A DNA stretch of 64,000 bases from Desulfosporosinus shakirovi (GCF_020595055.1 NZ_JAJDOO010000019.1:1-64000), one strand, 5' to 3'. Positions 9,202 to 17,904 are shown, counted from the first letter of the stretch. Numbers and translations: made by a program. Notes: a model not told the origin generated them from the letters alone.

Positions 9202-10797
9202 TTATCCCCTCTTTCCCTCTAAACCCTTATACTCTAATGCACGCCTCACTTTAGGAATTTGATCTGCTACTTCTGAGGCTGTGAATCCAGACCAACCGAA
9301 CTCTTTTGCTAACTCATCCGCTGCTTTACCATGTAAATATACGCCCAGACAAGCCGCTTCCAACGGTGAAACTCCTTGGGCTAACCAAGCAAGAATACTC
9401 CCGGTAAGAACATCTCCCGTCCCCCCTGCACCAAGTCCGGGATTTCCGGTTGGGTTAAAGAAAGCACGACCATCAGGGGAAGCAATGATAGTCACAGAAC
9501 CCTTTAAAACGACCACAGCCTCCCACTCAACTGCTTTTACCACCGCAATATCTAACCGATTCCGCTCAAGATCTTCAACACTGCATTGACAGAGTCGAGC
9601 CATTTCACCGGGATGAGGCGTAAGTATCAACTCGCCTCTTCCATTTCTCAAACTCAACAGACCTGGTTCTAATGCTATGAGATTAAGGGCGTCAGCATCC
9701 AAGACAATTGGGCAACTAATATTTTTAAGAATTTCTTCTAAAACAGAAATAAACTCTATATTCTCACCTAGACCCGGACCTGCAGCAAGGGCTTTAGCTT
9801 TCTCAGATTGTTTTAAGACTACCTGCCAAGCTTCTTCATTCAAGAAATCTTCTCCAGGCGCAGACCAAACAGTTGCCTCCGTGATGCTTGCATCCACTTC
9901 TTTTGCAATCCCTTGTGGAGTAACGATTTGTAACAACCCAATTCCACTTCGCAAAGCTCCTTGTCCTGCTAACACTGATGCCCCGCTCATCCCTTTAGAC
10001 CCTGCCACAAGAATACCTTTTCCATGAGTTCCTTTATGCCCTTTGAGATGACGAATAGGAATCATATCGCGCACATCATCATCCATCAATATAAACGTAG
10101 AAATCCCTTCCTCTACCAGATAGGATTCCGGAATAGAAATAGGATCCACTACAACCCGTCCACAATATTCAGGCCCTTCACCGAGAAAAAGGCCCCATTT
10201 GGGAAGCCCAAAGGTAACTGTAGTTTGGGCCCGAACCGCAGTTCGATAAACTTTACCGGTATTAGCCTCAACCCCGCTGGGAATATCAATAGAAACCACC
10301 CATCCGGGAGCACAGTTCACTTCATCCACATATTCTTCAATCAGTCCAGGCAAAGCCCCACGCATTCCAATTCCAAAAAGTGCATCTACAACCACATCTG
10401 CTTGCGCCAGAGCCAATCGTGTTAACCGCCGCTGTTTCTCTCCTTCGATTACAAATAGCTTACCGGTGGTGCCTTGAAAAAGATGCAAATTTAAAACAGC
10501 ATCTCCCTTTAATTCCTTAAGTGCAGCAAATACTAAAACCGTAACATCCATCCCTTGAAAAACCAGATGTCGAGCAACAGCCAACCCATCTCCGCCGTTA
10601 TTTCCTTTGCCAACAAGAATCACTGCTTTTCGACCGTTTAGCCCCTCCTTCCCTTTGGGGATACAACGTCGAATCTCTTCGACGACTGCCCAGGCTGCAT
10701 TTTCCATAAGGAGCAAACTTGGAATACCATAATGATGAATGGCTTTTTCTTCTATCTGCCGCATCTGTTCTGCATTGACCACACGCACTTTCCCCAC
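9202..10797 (-). CDS. nnrD: Bifunctional NAD(P)H-hydrate epimerase / ADP-dependent dehydratase
   Basis: 531-residue fusion. The N-terminal YjeF_N epimerase domain (about 1-215) has GKGNNGGDGLAVARH. The C-terminal ribokinase-like dehydratase domain (about 230-520) has the GAGGTGDVLTGSI motif near the end, with the catalytic Asp. It repairs damaged nicotinamide nucleotides (NADHX and NADPHX). Length and domain order are standard. Confidence 0.95.
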   Translation of the reverse strand: MGKVRVVNAEQMRQIEEKAIHHYGIPSLLLMENAAWAVVEEIRRCIPKGKEGLNGRKAVILVGKGNNGGDGLAVARHLVFQGMDVTVLVFAALKELKGDAVLNLHLFQGTTGKLFVIEGEKQRRLTRLALAQADVVVDALFGIGMRGALPGLIEEYVDEVNCAPGWVVSIDIPSGVEANTGKVYRTAVRAQTTVTFGLPKWGLFLGEGPEYCGRVVVDPISIPESYLVEEGISTFILMDDDVRDMIPIRHLKGHKGTHGKGILVAGSKGMSGASVLAGQGALRSGIGLLQIVTPQGIAKEVDASITEATVWSAPGEDFLNEEAWQVVLKQSEKAKALAAGPGLGENIEFISVLEEILKNISCPIVLDADALNLIALEPGLLSLRNGRGELILTPHPGEMARLCQCSVEDLERNRLDIAVVKAVEWEAVVVLKGSVTIIASPDGRAFFNPTGNPGLGAGGTGDVLTGSILAWLAQGVSPLEAACLGVYLHGKAADELAKEFGWSGFTASEVADQIPKVRRALEYKGLEGKRG

Positions 10798-10811
10798 CCC
10801 AGTTCCCTATA

Positions 10812-11168
10812 TTAGCTTAAAATTGCGAACGCCATCGCTTGAGTTCGATTATGGGATAAACTAACTCGAACTTCTGATCCGCCCCTGGCACACGCCTGAT
10901 CCATTGCTTTAAGACTGAGAAAAACTTGCGGTTCTCCCCTTAGGTTACTCAAAATCTCTATATCATGCCAGGACAATCCTTGTAAGCCAGTTCCCAAAGT
11001 CTTAAGAACTGCCTCTTTTCCAGCAAAACGTGCTGCATAACTTTGAATACCTTTCCCAATTAAGGCTTCCCTCTCTCGAATTGTGAAAAGGCGCTCAATT
11101 AGTCTAGGTTGACGTTTAAACGCCTGTGCCACTCGTTCTATTTCTATAATATCAATGCCAGGATACAT
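10812..11168 (-). CDS. acpS: Holo-[acyl-carrier-protein] synthase
   Basis: Phosphopantetheinyl transferase of 118 residues. It loads 4'-phosphopantetheine onto apo-ACP using CoA. The Mg-binding Asp lies in GIDIIEIERV (residues 4-13) and the second motif is ARFAGKEAVLKTLGTG (about 46-61). It is the first metabolic gene of the acpS-nnrD-alr run, 21 bp after the BusR-like regulator gene, so co-transcription with that regulator is possible. Confidence 0.95.
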   Translation of the reverse strand: MYPGIDIIEIERVAQAFKRQPRLIERLFTIREREALIGKGIQSYAARFAGKEAVLKTLGTGLQGLSWHDIEILSNLRGEPQVFLSLKAMDQACARGGSEVRVSLSHNRTQAMAFAILS

Positions 11169-11189
11169 TTTTAACTTACTCCATCCAAC

Positions 11190-11789
11190 TTATAAAATTG
11201 ACCTTAGCTTCTGTTGCCCTTCTGCTGAACCTGCTGCCAGCAGAACGTCCTCTCCACGCAGAACAAAGCTGGCGTCTGGAGAAAATTGTTCCAATCCATC
11301 TCGAACCACTGCCACAATAGTTGCCCCTGTTCGCTCTCGAATTTTTAATTCTCTCAAAGTCTTGCCAATGGCAGGGGATGTTTTTCCGATTTCGATTTCT
11401 CCAACATCCAACCACCGAGACATTAGGCGGTCAGTATAACCCAGGAATTTATTAAGGTGACTTTCAATCTTTAAGTCAATTTCACGCCTTTGATCCATAA
11501 GCTTCTTAAGATCTTCAACAAAGACTTGAATTTCTCCTTTTTGATCAAAGGATTTAACAAATTTTTCTGCCATGGCCTTTGAGGTTACGGTGATCCCTAC
11601 TCCTTGACTGACCACAACCACACCGACATTTTGCAAAACTGCGATGGCCCGGCGAATAGTTTCTGGAGAAACATTATACCGTCCTGCTAACGTCGAACGG
11701 CCATGAATTTTCACTCCTTCATGATATTCTCCCATCATGATAGCGTGAGCTATATCAATAGCAATTTCCTGATACCGAGCCTTTTCCAA
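11190..11789 (-). CDS. BusR-like GntR-RCK_C transcriptional regulator (putative c-di-AMP sensor)
   Basis: 199 residues. An N-terminal GntR winged helix (about 1-72; GRSTLAGRYNVSPETIRRAI is the recognition region) is followed by a helical linker (about 78-118) and a C-terminal RCK_C/TrkA_C domain (about 125-199; IGKTLRELKIRERTGATIV, then VLRGEDVLLAAGS). This is the architecture of BusR, which represses osmolyte uptake in lactic acid bacteria when its RCK_C domain binds c-di-AMP. TTG start with AAGGGG upstream. It is divergent from a c-di-AMP riboswitch and eam, so both sides of this intergenic region appear tuned to the same second messenger. That it binds c-di-AMP is inference. Confidence 0.8.
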   Translation of the reverse strand: MEKARYQEIAIDIAHAIMMGEYHEGVKIHGRSTLAGRYNVSPETIRRAIAVLQNVGVVVVSQGVGITVTSKAMAEKFVKSFDQKGEIQVFVEDLKKLMDQRREIDLKIESHLNKFLGYTDRLMSRWLDVGEIEIGKTSPAIGKTLRELKIRERTGATIVAVVRDGLEQFSPDASFVLRGEDVLLAAGSAEGQQKLRSIL

Positions 11790-11919
11790 TTATGTTCAAC
11801 CCCTTATTCAATCTCGCTGATTCGTGGTTTATAGTTCGTGGTTTGAATAACTAATAATAAAATATCCAATCGAATTTCAACCTATTATAACATAGCCAAA
11901 TCTTGGTTACATCATGCTA

Positions 11920-11948
11920 TTGACAAGTAACAACTCTTGTGTTAATAT
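11920..11948 (+). promoter_or_regulatory. Sigma-A-type promoter of the riboswitch-eam unit
   Basis: TTGACA (11920-11925), a 17-nt spacer and TAATAT (11943-11948). Transcription would start near 11955, just ahead of the riboswitch aptamer. Confidence 0.8.
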
Positions 11949-11975
11949 AAGGTTGTCAGTAAACTGAATATTTTT

Positions 11976-12120
11976 ACCTTGCTGAATTTCCAAAAGGAAA
12001 ACGGGGGAACCACTTCTTGGGGTGAATCGCCAAATGGCGTAGAGCAGTTTTCAGCTCGAATCCGACAGCTAACCTCGTAAGCGTTGAAACACGTTAGCGT
12101 GATATTTCGCGTTTAATTCT
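11976..12120 (+). ncRNA. c-di-AMP (ydaO/yuaA) riboswitch
   Basis: The sequence contains the ydaO-class landmarks in order: GGGGGAACCA (12003-12012), TTGGGGTGAATC (12017-12028), CTCGAATCCGACAGCTAACC (12055-12074) and TCGTAAGCG (12075-12083). Members of this class bind c-di-AMP and usually turn expression off. A terminator follows directly, then eam. Typical targets are potassium and osmolyte functions and cell-wall hydrolases, so control of an osmolyte-synthesis enzyme fits. Confidence 0.9.
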
Positions 12121-12123
12121 TTT

Positions 12124-12160
12124 GGGAACCGACGATTTGATTGGTTCTTTTTTGTTTTTT
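12124..12160 (+). terminator. Expression-platform terminator of the c-di-AMP riboswitch
   Basis: GAACC (12126-12130) pairs with GGTTC (12143-12147), followed by a T-tract (TTTTTTGTTTTTT). It lies between the aptamer and eam. Confidence 0.8.
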
Positions 12161-12165
12161 AGAAG

Positions 12166-12198
12166 GCTTGGCTTAGCGCCAAGCTTCCGCGCAAGCGG
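12166..12198 (+). other. Two adjacent small hairpins in the eam 5' UTR
   Basis: A perfect stem GCTTGGC-TTAGC-GCCAAGC (12166-12184) is followed by CCGC-GCAA-GCGG (12187-12198). They lie beyond the riboswitch terminator and about 120 bp before the eam ribosome-binding site. Function unknown; RNA stabilisation is one possibility. Confidence 0.5.
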
Positions 12199-12318
12199 TA
12201 GCCATAGCGGCACTTATGCGTTGGGCCACGGATGGCGTACAAAACACCTCCATTACTAGAGAAAAGCGCAGCTGGATGAATTAAGTTTCAACCGGAAACA
12301 GATAAAGGAGGAATATAT

Positions 12319-13569
12319 ATGGCTGTCGAACTCCAAGAACGTTCAGGCACATTTCGACAATATGCGCTTAAGCGCGCAGTTGAGCTTAAACAAATGGTTA
12401 TTCCATATCTCAATGATTCAAAAAAAGTTCCTACGGGATTTTCACTTACACAAACCTATGAATCCCGCCGTGCAGATATTCTAAGTTATTTCGACGCCAC
12501 ACTTGAGGACTGGGAAAGTTGGCACTGGCAAATGGCGCATAGAATTTCAGACCCTCATGTCTTGATGGCTCTGCTTCCCGGATTAACTTTAGATCAATGT
12601 GAGGAAATTGACCGCGCAGGAAAAACCTATCGCTGGGCTGTATCCCCTTATTATCTAAGTTTAATGAGTGATACGGACCCTCTGGACCCAATTCGGCTTC
12701 AAGGATTGCCTTCATTAGCTGAACTCGTCGAAGACTTTGGCGAAGATGATCCTATGGGCGAAGAAATCACATCTCCTGCTCCAGGGATTACTCGCAGATA
12801 CCCGGATCGGTTAATTATAAACGTCACAAATATGTGTGCTATGTACTGCCGGCACTGCCAGCGCAGACGTAATATTGGTGAAACCGATACTCATACCCAA
12901 CGAGCAGAACTTAAAGCAGCTCTAGATTATATTCGCGCCAATCCCGAAATTCGAGACGTCTTAGTAACTGGCGGAGATGCCTTGCTTCTTAGTGATCTCA
13001 CTCTGGATTGGCTTCTGGGAGAACTTCACTCAATTCCTCACGTAGAAATCAAGCGGCTTGGCACAAGGGCTCCAGTGACTCTTCCTATGCGCATAACGGA
13101 CGAACTGTGCTCAATATTAGCTAAATATCCACCCCTTTATATTAACACACAGTTTAATCACCCCAAAGAGGTATCTGAAGATGCTAAAAAAGCGGCTGAC
13201 AAACTTATTGCAGCCGGGGTGGTCTTGGGTAATCAATCGGTTTTACTCAAAGGAATAAACCATCAACCAGAGGTCATGAAGAAACTAAATCATGAACTCC
13301 TCAAAATCAGGGTTCGCCCATATTATATCTTCCATGCCAAAAACGTCAAGGGAACACGCCATTTTGTTCCTCGGATTCAAGACGGGCTTGCCATAATGGA
13401 TCAGTTACGAGGATATACTTCGGGTCTTGCGGTGCCAACTTATATTATAAATGCCCCGAAGGGCGGAGGTAAGACACCCATATTACCTCAATACCTGGTA
13501 TCTCTTGATGAAAACAAAGCAGTTTTACGTACTTGGGAAGGAAAACTTGTCCAGTACGAAACCCCATAA
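12319..13569 (+). CDS. eam: Glutamate 2,3-aminomutase (radical SAM, PLP; beta-glutamate synthesis)
   Basis: 416-residue member of the lysine 2,3-aminomutase family. The radical-SAM cysteines are 173, 177 and 180 (CAMYCRHC) and the PLP lysine is Lys385 in GGGKTP. In lysine 2,3-aminomutase of C. subterminale, Asp293 and Asp330 hold the lysine side-chain amine. At a constant offset of +48 the residues here are Lys341 and Asn378, the pair known from C. difficile glutamate 2,3-aminomutase. The product would be L-beta-glutamate, a compatible solute. AAAGGAGG precedes the ATG. Control by a c-di-AMP riboswitch supports an osmotic role. It would often be annotated KamA/AblA by similarity. Confidence 0.85.
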   Translation: MAVELQERSGTFRQYALKRAVELKQMVIPYLNDSKKVPTGFSLTQTYESRRADILSYFDATLEDWESWHWQMAHRISDPHVLMALLPGLTLDQCEEIDRAGKTYRWAVSPYYLSLMSDTDPLDPIRLQGLPSLAELVEDFGEDDPMGEEITSPAPGITRRYPDRLIINVTNMCAMYCRHCQRRRNIGETDTHTQRAELKAALDYIRANPEIRDVLVTGGDALLLSDLTLDWLLGELHSIPHVEIKRLGTRAPVTLPMRITDELCSILAKYPPLYINTQFNHPKEVSEDAKKAADKLIAAGVVLGNQSVLLKGINHQPEVMKKLNHELLKIRVRPYYIFHAKNVKGTRHFVPRIQDGLAIMDQLRGYTSGLAVPTYIINAPKGGGKTPILPQYLVSLDENKAVLRTWEGKLVQYETP

Positions 13570-13604
13570 TAGAAATAGTTATAATACAAGGAGGCGAGTG
13601 CAAT

Positions 13605-13787
13605 ATGGAACGTCTCAATAATGATCAAATAAGCCAACGAATAATTGCTACAAATTCAGATATCAAACGTTACTTGAATTTAGCACCTAGCTTTAAACTC
13701 ACGCCACCCCAGTCTAAGCCGAAAAACTTCTGTTATAATGCATCCATGCAGCCAGATCAGTTATCACGGCCTAAGCTCAGGCCTTAA
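13605..13787 (+). CDS. Small protein of unknown function downstream of eam
   Basis: 60-residue open frame beginning MERLNNDQISQRIIA, with an excellent ribosome-binding site (AAGGAGGCGAGTGCAAT) 35 bp after the eam stop. It is hydrophilic and basic near the C-terminus, with no membrane segment and no motif I recognise. It shares the eam transcript and ends before the shared terminator at 13816. It may be a small partner of the aminomutase. Confidence 0.65.
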   Translation: MERLNNDQISQRIIATNSDIKRYLNLAPSFKLTPPQSKPKNFCYNASMQPDQLSRPKLRP

Positions 13788-13815
13788 ATCCGAACTTCAT
13801 TTTTCTCCTTCTCTT

Positions 13816-13840
13816 TAGCGACCCTTCGGGGTCGCTATTT
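13816..13840. terminator. Bidirectional terminator eam unit / radical SAM gene
   Basis: AGCGACC-CTTCGG-GGTCGCT stem with a stable tetraloop-like cap. It overlaps the stop codon of the converging gene. Confidence 0.85.
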
Positions 13841-14764
13841 CTCCGCCCTTTTCCCTTGCCATGTATCTCTGAGTTCTAACTCAGCGTCGATGGCATTAAG
13901 AACTTCCCACTTCTTCCGACTCCAAAGAGGCCCGATTAGATCATCTGGGGGGCCATCTCCGGTCAAACGATGAATCACCATCTCTGGCGGTAAAATTTCC
14001 AGAATATCCACAACAAGAGAGACATAGTCCTCTTTCGTCATGAGTTCAAATGGCTTACTTTCATAAATTGTTGCCAATGGAGTGCCCCTGAGCACGTGTA
14101 ACAAATGAATTTTAATCCCTTGTATAGGCAGACCGGCAACCGCCCGCGCTGTTTCCAGCATTTCTGCTTTTGATTCCCCAGGCAAGCCTAGAATTATATG
14201 GGCGCAAACCTGTATCCCTCTGGATCGTAATTGTTCTAGACCCTTAAGAAATCGGGAATAATCATGTCCCCTTCTAATCCATTCCATAGTTCGATCATGA
14301 CTGCTTTGCAAACCCAGCTCTACCCATAAATACGTCTGCCGATTCAGTTCCTCAAGATAGTCGAGCACATCTTCCGGTAAGCAGTCCGGCCTTGTTGAGA
14401 CGGATAATCCAATGACATTTTCTTCTGCCAGGGCTTCTTCATAAACCTCACGTAACCTTTCCGGCGAGGCATAGGTATTGGTATACGCTTGGAAATAAGC
14501 GATATATTTTGCGCTTGGCCATTTCCGCTTCATTCGTTCTGAAACTTCAACAAATTGATCATGAAGAGGTAACTTCTGATCTCCGGCAAAATCCCCGGAT
14601 CCTCGCTCGCTGCAATAGACACACCCGCTCCACCCCAAGGTTCCATCTCGATTTGGGCATGTAAATCCAGCGTCCAAAGAGACCTTAAAAACTTTCTCCC
14701 TAAATCGATTACGTAAATGTTCATTAAACGTAAGATATCGTTTCTTTTGCATACTTGCTTCCAT
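13835..14764 (-). CDS. Radical SAM protein, TIGR01212/YhcC family
   Basis: 309 residues. The iron-sulfur cysteines lie in FTCPNRDGTLGWSGCVYC (about 30-47), the extended-spacing motif of the YhcC subfamily, with an Elp3-like core (LSVSTRPDCLP; GLQSSHDRTMEWIRRGHDY). YhcC-like proteins are widespread and their reaction is not established; tRNA modification has been suggested. An in-frame ATG 12 bp downstream is an equally plausible start (GGAAG six bases before it). Confidence 0.88.
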   Translation of the reverse strand: MEASMQKKRYLTFNEHLRNRFREKVFKVSLDAGFTCPNRDGTLGWSGCVYCSERGSGDFAGDQKLPLHDQFVEVSERMKRKWPSAKYIAYFQAYTNTYASPERLREVYEEALAEENVIGLSVSTRPDCLPEDVLDYLEELNRQTYLWVELGLQSSHDRTMEWIRRGHDYSRFLKGLEQLRSRGIQVCAHIILGLPGESKAEMLETARAVAGLPIQGIKIHLLHVLRGTPLATIYESKPFELMTKEDYVSLVVDILEILPPEMVIHRLTGDGPPDDLIGPLWSRKKWEVLNAIDAELELRDTWQGKRAEK

Positions 14765-15032
14765 TCTTTATGATGATCTCCCATCTTTCATCTTCTGACC
14801 AGGTTAGGTAGTTAGCATGGGAATAATTACCTTTTGCTTTTGGTTGTGGCGTAAGGTTAATCAGCCTCCAATTATTGACTCTAAACATCAATTGTAACTA
14901 TACGAAAGGCAAGAAGGCACAGGATAATATTACCACACAAAGCAGACATTGCAAGATTGTTAAACCTTTCTAAAGGCTTTCAAGAAGGGATTCCTTGATA
15001 ACTGATAGAATGATAACTCCAGGAGGTGTCAA

Positions 15033-16028
15033 ATGTACAATTCATTACTGGAAAATTTGCCCTTTCCCTCTCGCATCCCCTTGATGGGCGGCCCTACACC
15101 CCTTGAAAGAAGCCGTCTTGCTTGGGGTGATGATGCATTATATTGGAAACGAGACGACCTGACCCCCTACGGCCTTGGGGGGAATAAACTGCGCAAACTT
15201 GAATTTTTGATGGCTGAAGCACTAAGTCAAAAGGCAGATCTCATTATAACATCGGGTGCACCTCAGTCCAATCATGCTCGTCTCACTGCCGTCGTTTCCG
15301 CAATGTTAAAGCTTAAACCCGTGATTGTTATTCCAGGAGAGACACCCACTGAATGGGGTGGCAACCTGCTTCTGGATCGTCTAGCCGGGGCAGAAATTAT
15401 AGCTTGTGGAGAAGAACCCCTTAATCAAGCAGTGAACCGCATTTCCGCCGAAAAGAAATCAATAGGTTTTAATCCCTACACGATCCCTCTGGGGGGCTCT
15501 AATGTTCTCGGATCGCTGGGATATTTTCTCGCTTTTTTCGAACTGCTTAAGCAAGCCGAAGAACAAGGATGGGTCCCAAATACCCTGATTTGTTCAGTCG
15601 GCAGCGCCGGAACTCTAGCGGGGTTGATCGCCGCCAATGCTCTTCTCCCACACCCTCTTCGCATACTGGGAGTCAATGTAATCCAAAGTTCAGATGAACT
15701 TCATACACAGGTTAAAAAACTTGCTGCCGAGGTCTTGGACCGGCTTCATGTTCCTTGTCCTCTGCCATCTTTTAAGATTACTGCTAATTTTATCGGACCG
15801 GGATACGGCATACCCACTCCAGAGTCTTCTAAGGTCATCATTGAGTGTTTTCGAACTGACGGTATCCTTTTTGATCCCGTTTACACTTCCAAAGGTGTGG
15901 CTGCAGTTAAACACCTGATGCAACAGAAAAACCAAGAATTCCCTGAGAAGATTGTCTTTTGGCACACTGGAGGCGGGCCGGCCATCTTTGATCAACATTA
16001 TTATGCAGACCTTCTTGGTTACACCTGA
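15033..16028 (+). CDS. dcyD: D-cysteine desulfhydrase / ACC deaminase family PLP enzyme
   Basis: 331-residue fold-type II PLP enzyme. The PLP lysine is Lys52 in GLGGNKLRKLEF, and SGAPQSNHAR (about 75-84) is the conserved Ser/Asn-His loop. The glycine-rich phosphate loop is near SVGSAGTLAGL. The family degrades D-cysteine to pyruvate, H2S and ammonia, or ACC in other members; the sequence does not decide. CCAGGAGGTG precedes the ATG. Its 3' end overlaps the converging VOC gene by 10 bp. Confidence 0.88.
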   Translation: MYNSLLENLPFPSRIPLMGGPTPLERSRLAWGDDALYWKRDDLTPYGLGGNKLRKLEFLMAEALSQKADLIITSGAPQSNHARLTAVVSAMLKLKPVIVIPGETPTEWGGNLLLDRLAGAEIIACGEEPLNQAVNRISAEKKSIGFNPYTIPLGGSNVLGSLGYFLAFFELLKQAEEQGWVPNTLICSVGSAGTLAGLIAANALLPHPLRILGVNVIQSSDELHTQVKKLAAEVLDRLHVPCPLPSFKITANFIGPGYGIPTPESSKVIIECFRTDGILFDPVYTSKGVAAVKHLMQQKNQEFPEKIVFWHTGGGPAIFDQHYYADLLGYT

Positions 16029-16399
16029 TATAGCTCCAGTTTTTCTCCGCTCGGACCTCGAAAAAAGAAATTATACCGTCCTTCTCCTATCGACATGGGT
16101 TCCGAAGCAGTCAACTCAACCTGATGGTCTTTTAAGTGATCAATCGCTTTTATAATATCGGATACACGGATTGCCAAGTGATTAACAACTCCATCCTCAA
16201 ACTTTTGGCCGTTAATGACTTCCACCAGCTCCACAACTGTCCCCCCCAATTCCAGAAAGACCAATTCCACCTCGCCTGGTTTAATCCGGTTTAAAAACTT
16301 AAAGCCAAGTACTTCTGTGTAAAATCGAATGGCCTTTTCCATTTCCAAGGCTTTAATTCCAATATGTTCGACTCCAATAAAAAGGGATTTGTTCTCCAT
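16019..16399 (-). CDS. VOC/glyoxalase superfamily protein (methylmalonyl-CoA epimerase-like)
   Basis: 126 residues with two beta-alpha-beta-beta-beta modules. The N-terminal metal His lies in VEHIGIKALEM, the second in VNHLAIRVSDI, and the C-terminal Glu in GEKLELYQV. The start at 16399 gives the usual family length; an in-frame ATG at 16474 has no ribosome-binding site. It resembles methylmalonyl-CoA epimerase and lactoylglutathione lyase, but no mutase or carboxylase partner is nearby, so the substrate is open. Confidence 0.8.
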   Translation of the reverse strand: MENKSLFIGVEHIGIKALEMEKAIRFYTEVLGFKFLNRIKPGEVELVFLELGGTVVELVEVINGQKFEDGVVNHLAIRVSDIIKAIDHLKDHQVELTASEPMSIGEGRYNFFFRGPSGEKLELYQV

Positions 16400-16548
16400 A
16401 TCTATTCCCTGCTTTCTCATTTTGTCTATCATTTCCCTGAGTTGTTTAAGAACGCTATTCTCTAGTATATCCATTTAAATCCAGCTCAAAAAACGACTGT
16501 TAACACACTCCGCCAATTATTTCATTAACATCTCTAATCAATATTTCT

Positions 16549-17748
16549 TTAAGCTTCCCCTTTAGGTTGGATAAAACCTTCCAATTCTAACAGCCTTTCC
16601 TTAATGTCTAAACCCCCGGCATACCCTGTCAAACTTCCGTTTTTGCCGATCACTCGATGGCAGGGAACCACAATTCCTATTGGATTTCGATTGTTGGCCA
16701 TGCCCACTGCCCTTTGCCCTTTTGGATTACCCACTCTCGCAGCAATATCGCCATAACTGCGTATCTCTCCGTATGGTATACGCAAAAGCTCTTTCCAAAC
16801 TTGAAGTTGGAAAGGGGTCCCGACTTGATGAAGAGGGATGCTAAAGTCCTTAATCTTCCCTGTTAAATACTCTTGCAACTGACGAAAAACCTCTGTATTG
16901 GGCTCGCGTTTTCGAATCAAGAATCCTTTTGGAAACCAGCGTGCTGCCCATATTCTCAAGGACTGTTCCTTCTCAACCATCGAGCCGATCCCTAACCAAC
17001 ATAGCCCCGCCGCAGTGGAGGCAACCGTTAATTCAATCTCCATATCCTTGATATTCATCTGCTCCGACCAAAACGCAAGAGTTCGAACCTGCCAGAGTTG
17101 CTGAACAGTATAACTGATAAATTTGCCATCTTGATAAATTTCAAGATGGTGCTGATCATTTTTTAAGCGCTGATCCAGCTCTTTGGAAACGCTCCATTTA
17201 GGTCCTTGTTCACGGTAAAGTTCAAAGTCATCCGCTGGTTTTCTCATCAGGGCATAAATCAAGGCAGCCAATCCTCGTGCGAAGGGTTCTTTAGCTTCTA
17301 AGAAGGGGCTTATGCGTTCTTCCAGAGGATATACTAACTGTGGGGCAGTCTGTGCCAATTGCACTAATCCCCACAATGCCCCATCCCTTAAGCTCTCATC
17401 TTCTAACAACCCAGAAAGCATCCAATTAAAATGTCCACAAGTCTCTGGACAATGAGCAAGGAGACTCCCTATGGCCTCAGATGCATTCCAAGCCGTCCCC
17501 CCAGATTCTTCATTAAGCATCCAAAAATAGCGTCTTACAAGTTCAACCGCAAATGTAGGCTTTTCCTTTTCGATTTCACGAACTAAAAAACCTAAGGCCT
17601 CTACAGCTCTCCAAAATATAAGCCCATCTTTAACATAAATTCGGGTCATTAATTGTCGGTAGACATTCCTATGTTCTTTAGCCCAAATACTAAGTTGATT
17701 CCAATCCCTTTTCTCTAAAACTTGTTCTACATCTCTTTTAGTCGGCAT
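16549..17748 (-). CDS. HEAT-repeat domain fused to O6-methylguanine-DNA methyltransferase
   Basis: 399 residues. The C-terminal 85-90 residues are a complete MGMT/Ogt DNA-binding and active-site domain: TPFQLQVWKELLRIPYGE, then the alkyl-acceptor Cys363 in VPCHRVIG. The N-terminal ~170 residues form alpha-helical HEAT-like repeats, and the middle (about 195-300) resembles a degenerate MGMT N-domain. Ogt proteins are normally about 160-180 residues, so the fusion is unusual. The helical part may contact DNA or partner proteins (inference). It is transcribed leftward on its own. Confidence 0.88.
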   Translation of the reverse strand: MPTKRDVEQVLEKRDWNQLSIWAKEHRNVYRQLMTRIYVKDGLIFWRAVEALGFLVREIEKEKPTFAVELVRRYFWMLNEESGGTAWNASEAIGSLLAHCPETCGHFNWMLSGLLEDESLRDGALWGLVQLAQTAPQLVYPLEERISPFLEAKEPFARGLAALIYALMRKPADDFELYREQGPKWSVSKELDQRLKNDQHHLEIYQDGKFISYTVQQLWQVRTLAFWSEQMNIKDMEIELTVASTAAGLCWLGIGSMVEKEQSLRIWAARWFPKGFLIRKREPNTEVFRQLQEYLTGKIKDFSIPLHQVGTPFQLQVWKELLRIPYGEIRSYGDIAARVGNPKGQRAVGMANNRNPIGIVVPCHRVIGKNGSLTGYAGGLDIKERLLELEGFIQPKGEA

Positions 17749-17904
17749 TGGACACCCCTTCTCTCTTCCGCATATTTTTCACACCCTCTTTAAGGGCAGA
17801 ACTTCCTTAACCTATTTTTATTTGTTCTTTATTAAGAATCATCTTATCACAATTTAATTAAACTGTGTAAATAAAATGGTAATCCTAAAAAATCACTCGA
17901 AATA

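Noticed and set aside
12319-13569. Lysine 2,3-aminomutase (KamA/AblA)
   Set aside because: The two lysine-binding aspartates are replaced by Lys341 and Asn378, and no beta-lysine acetyltransferase gene (ablB) is adjacent.
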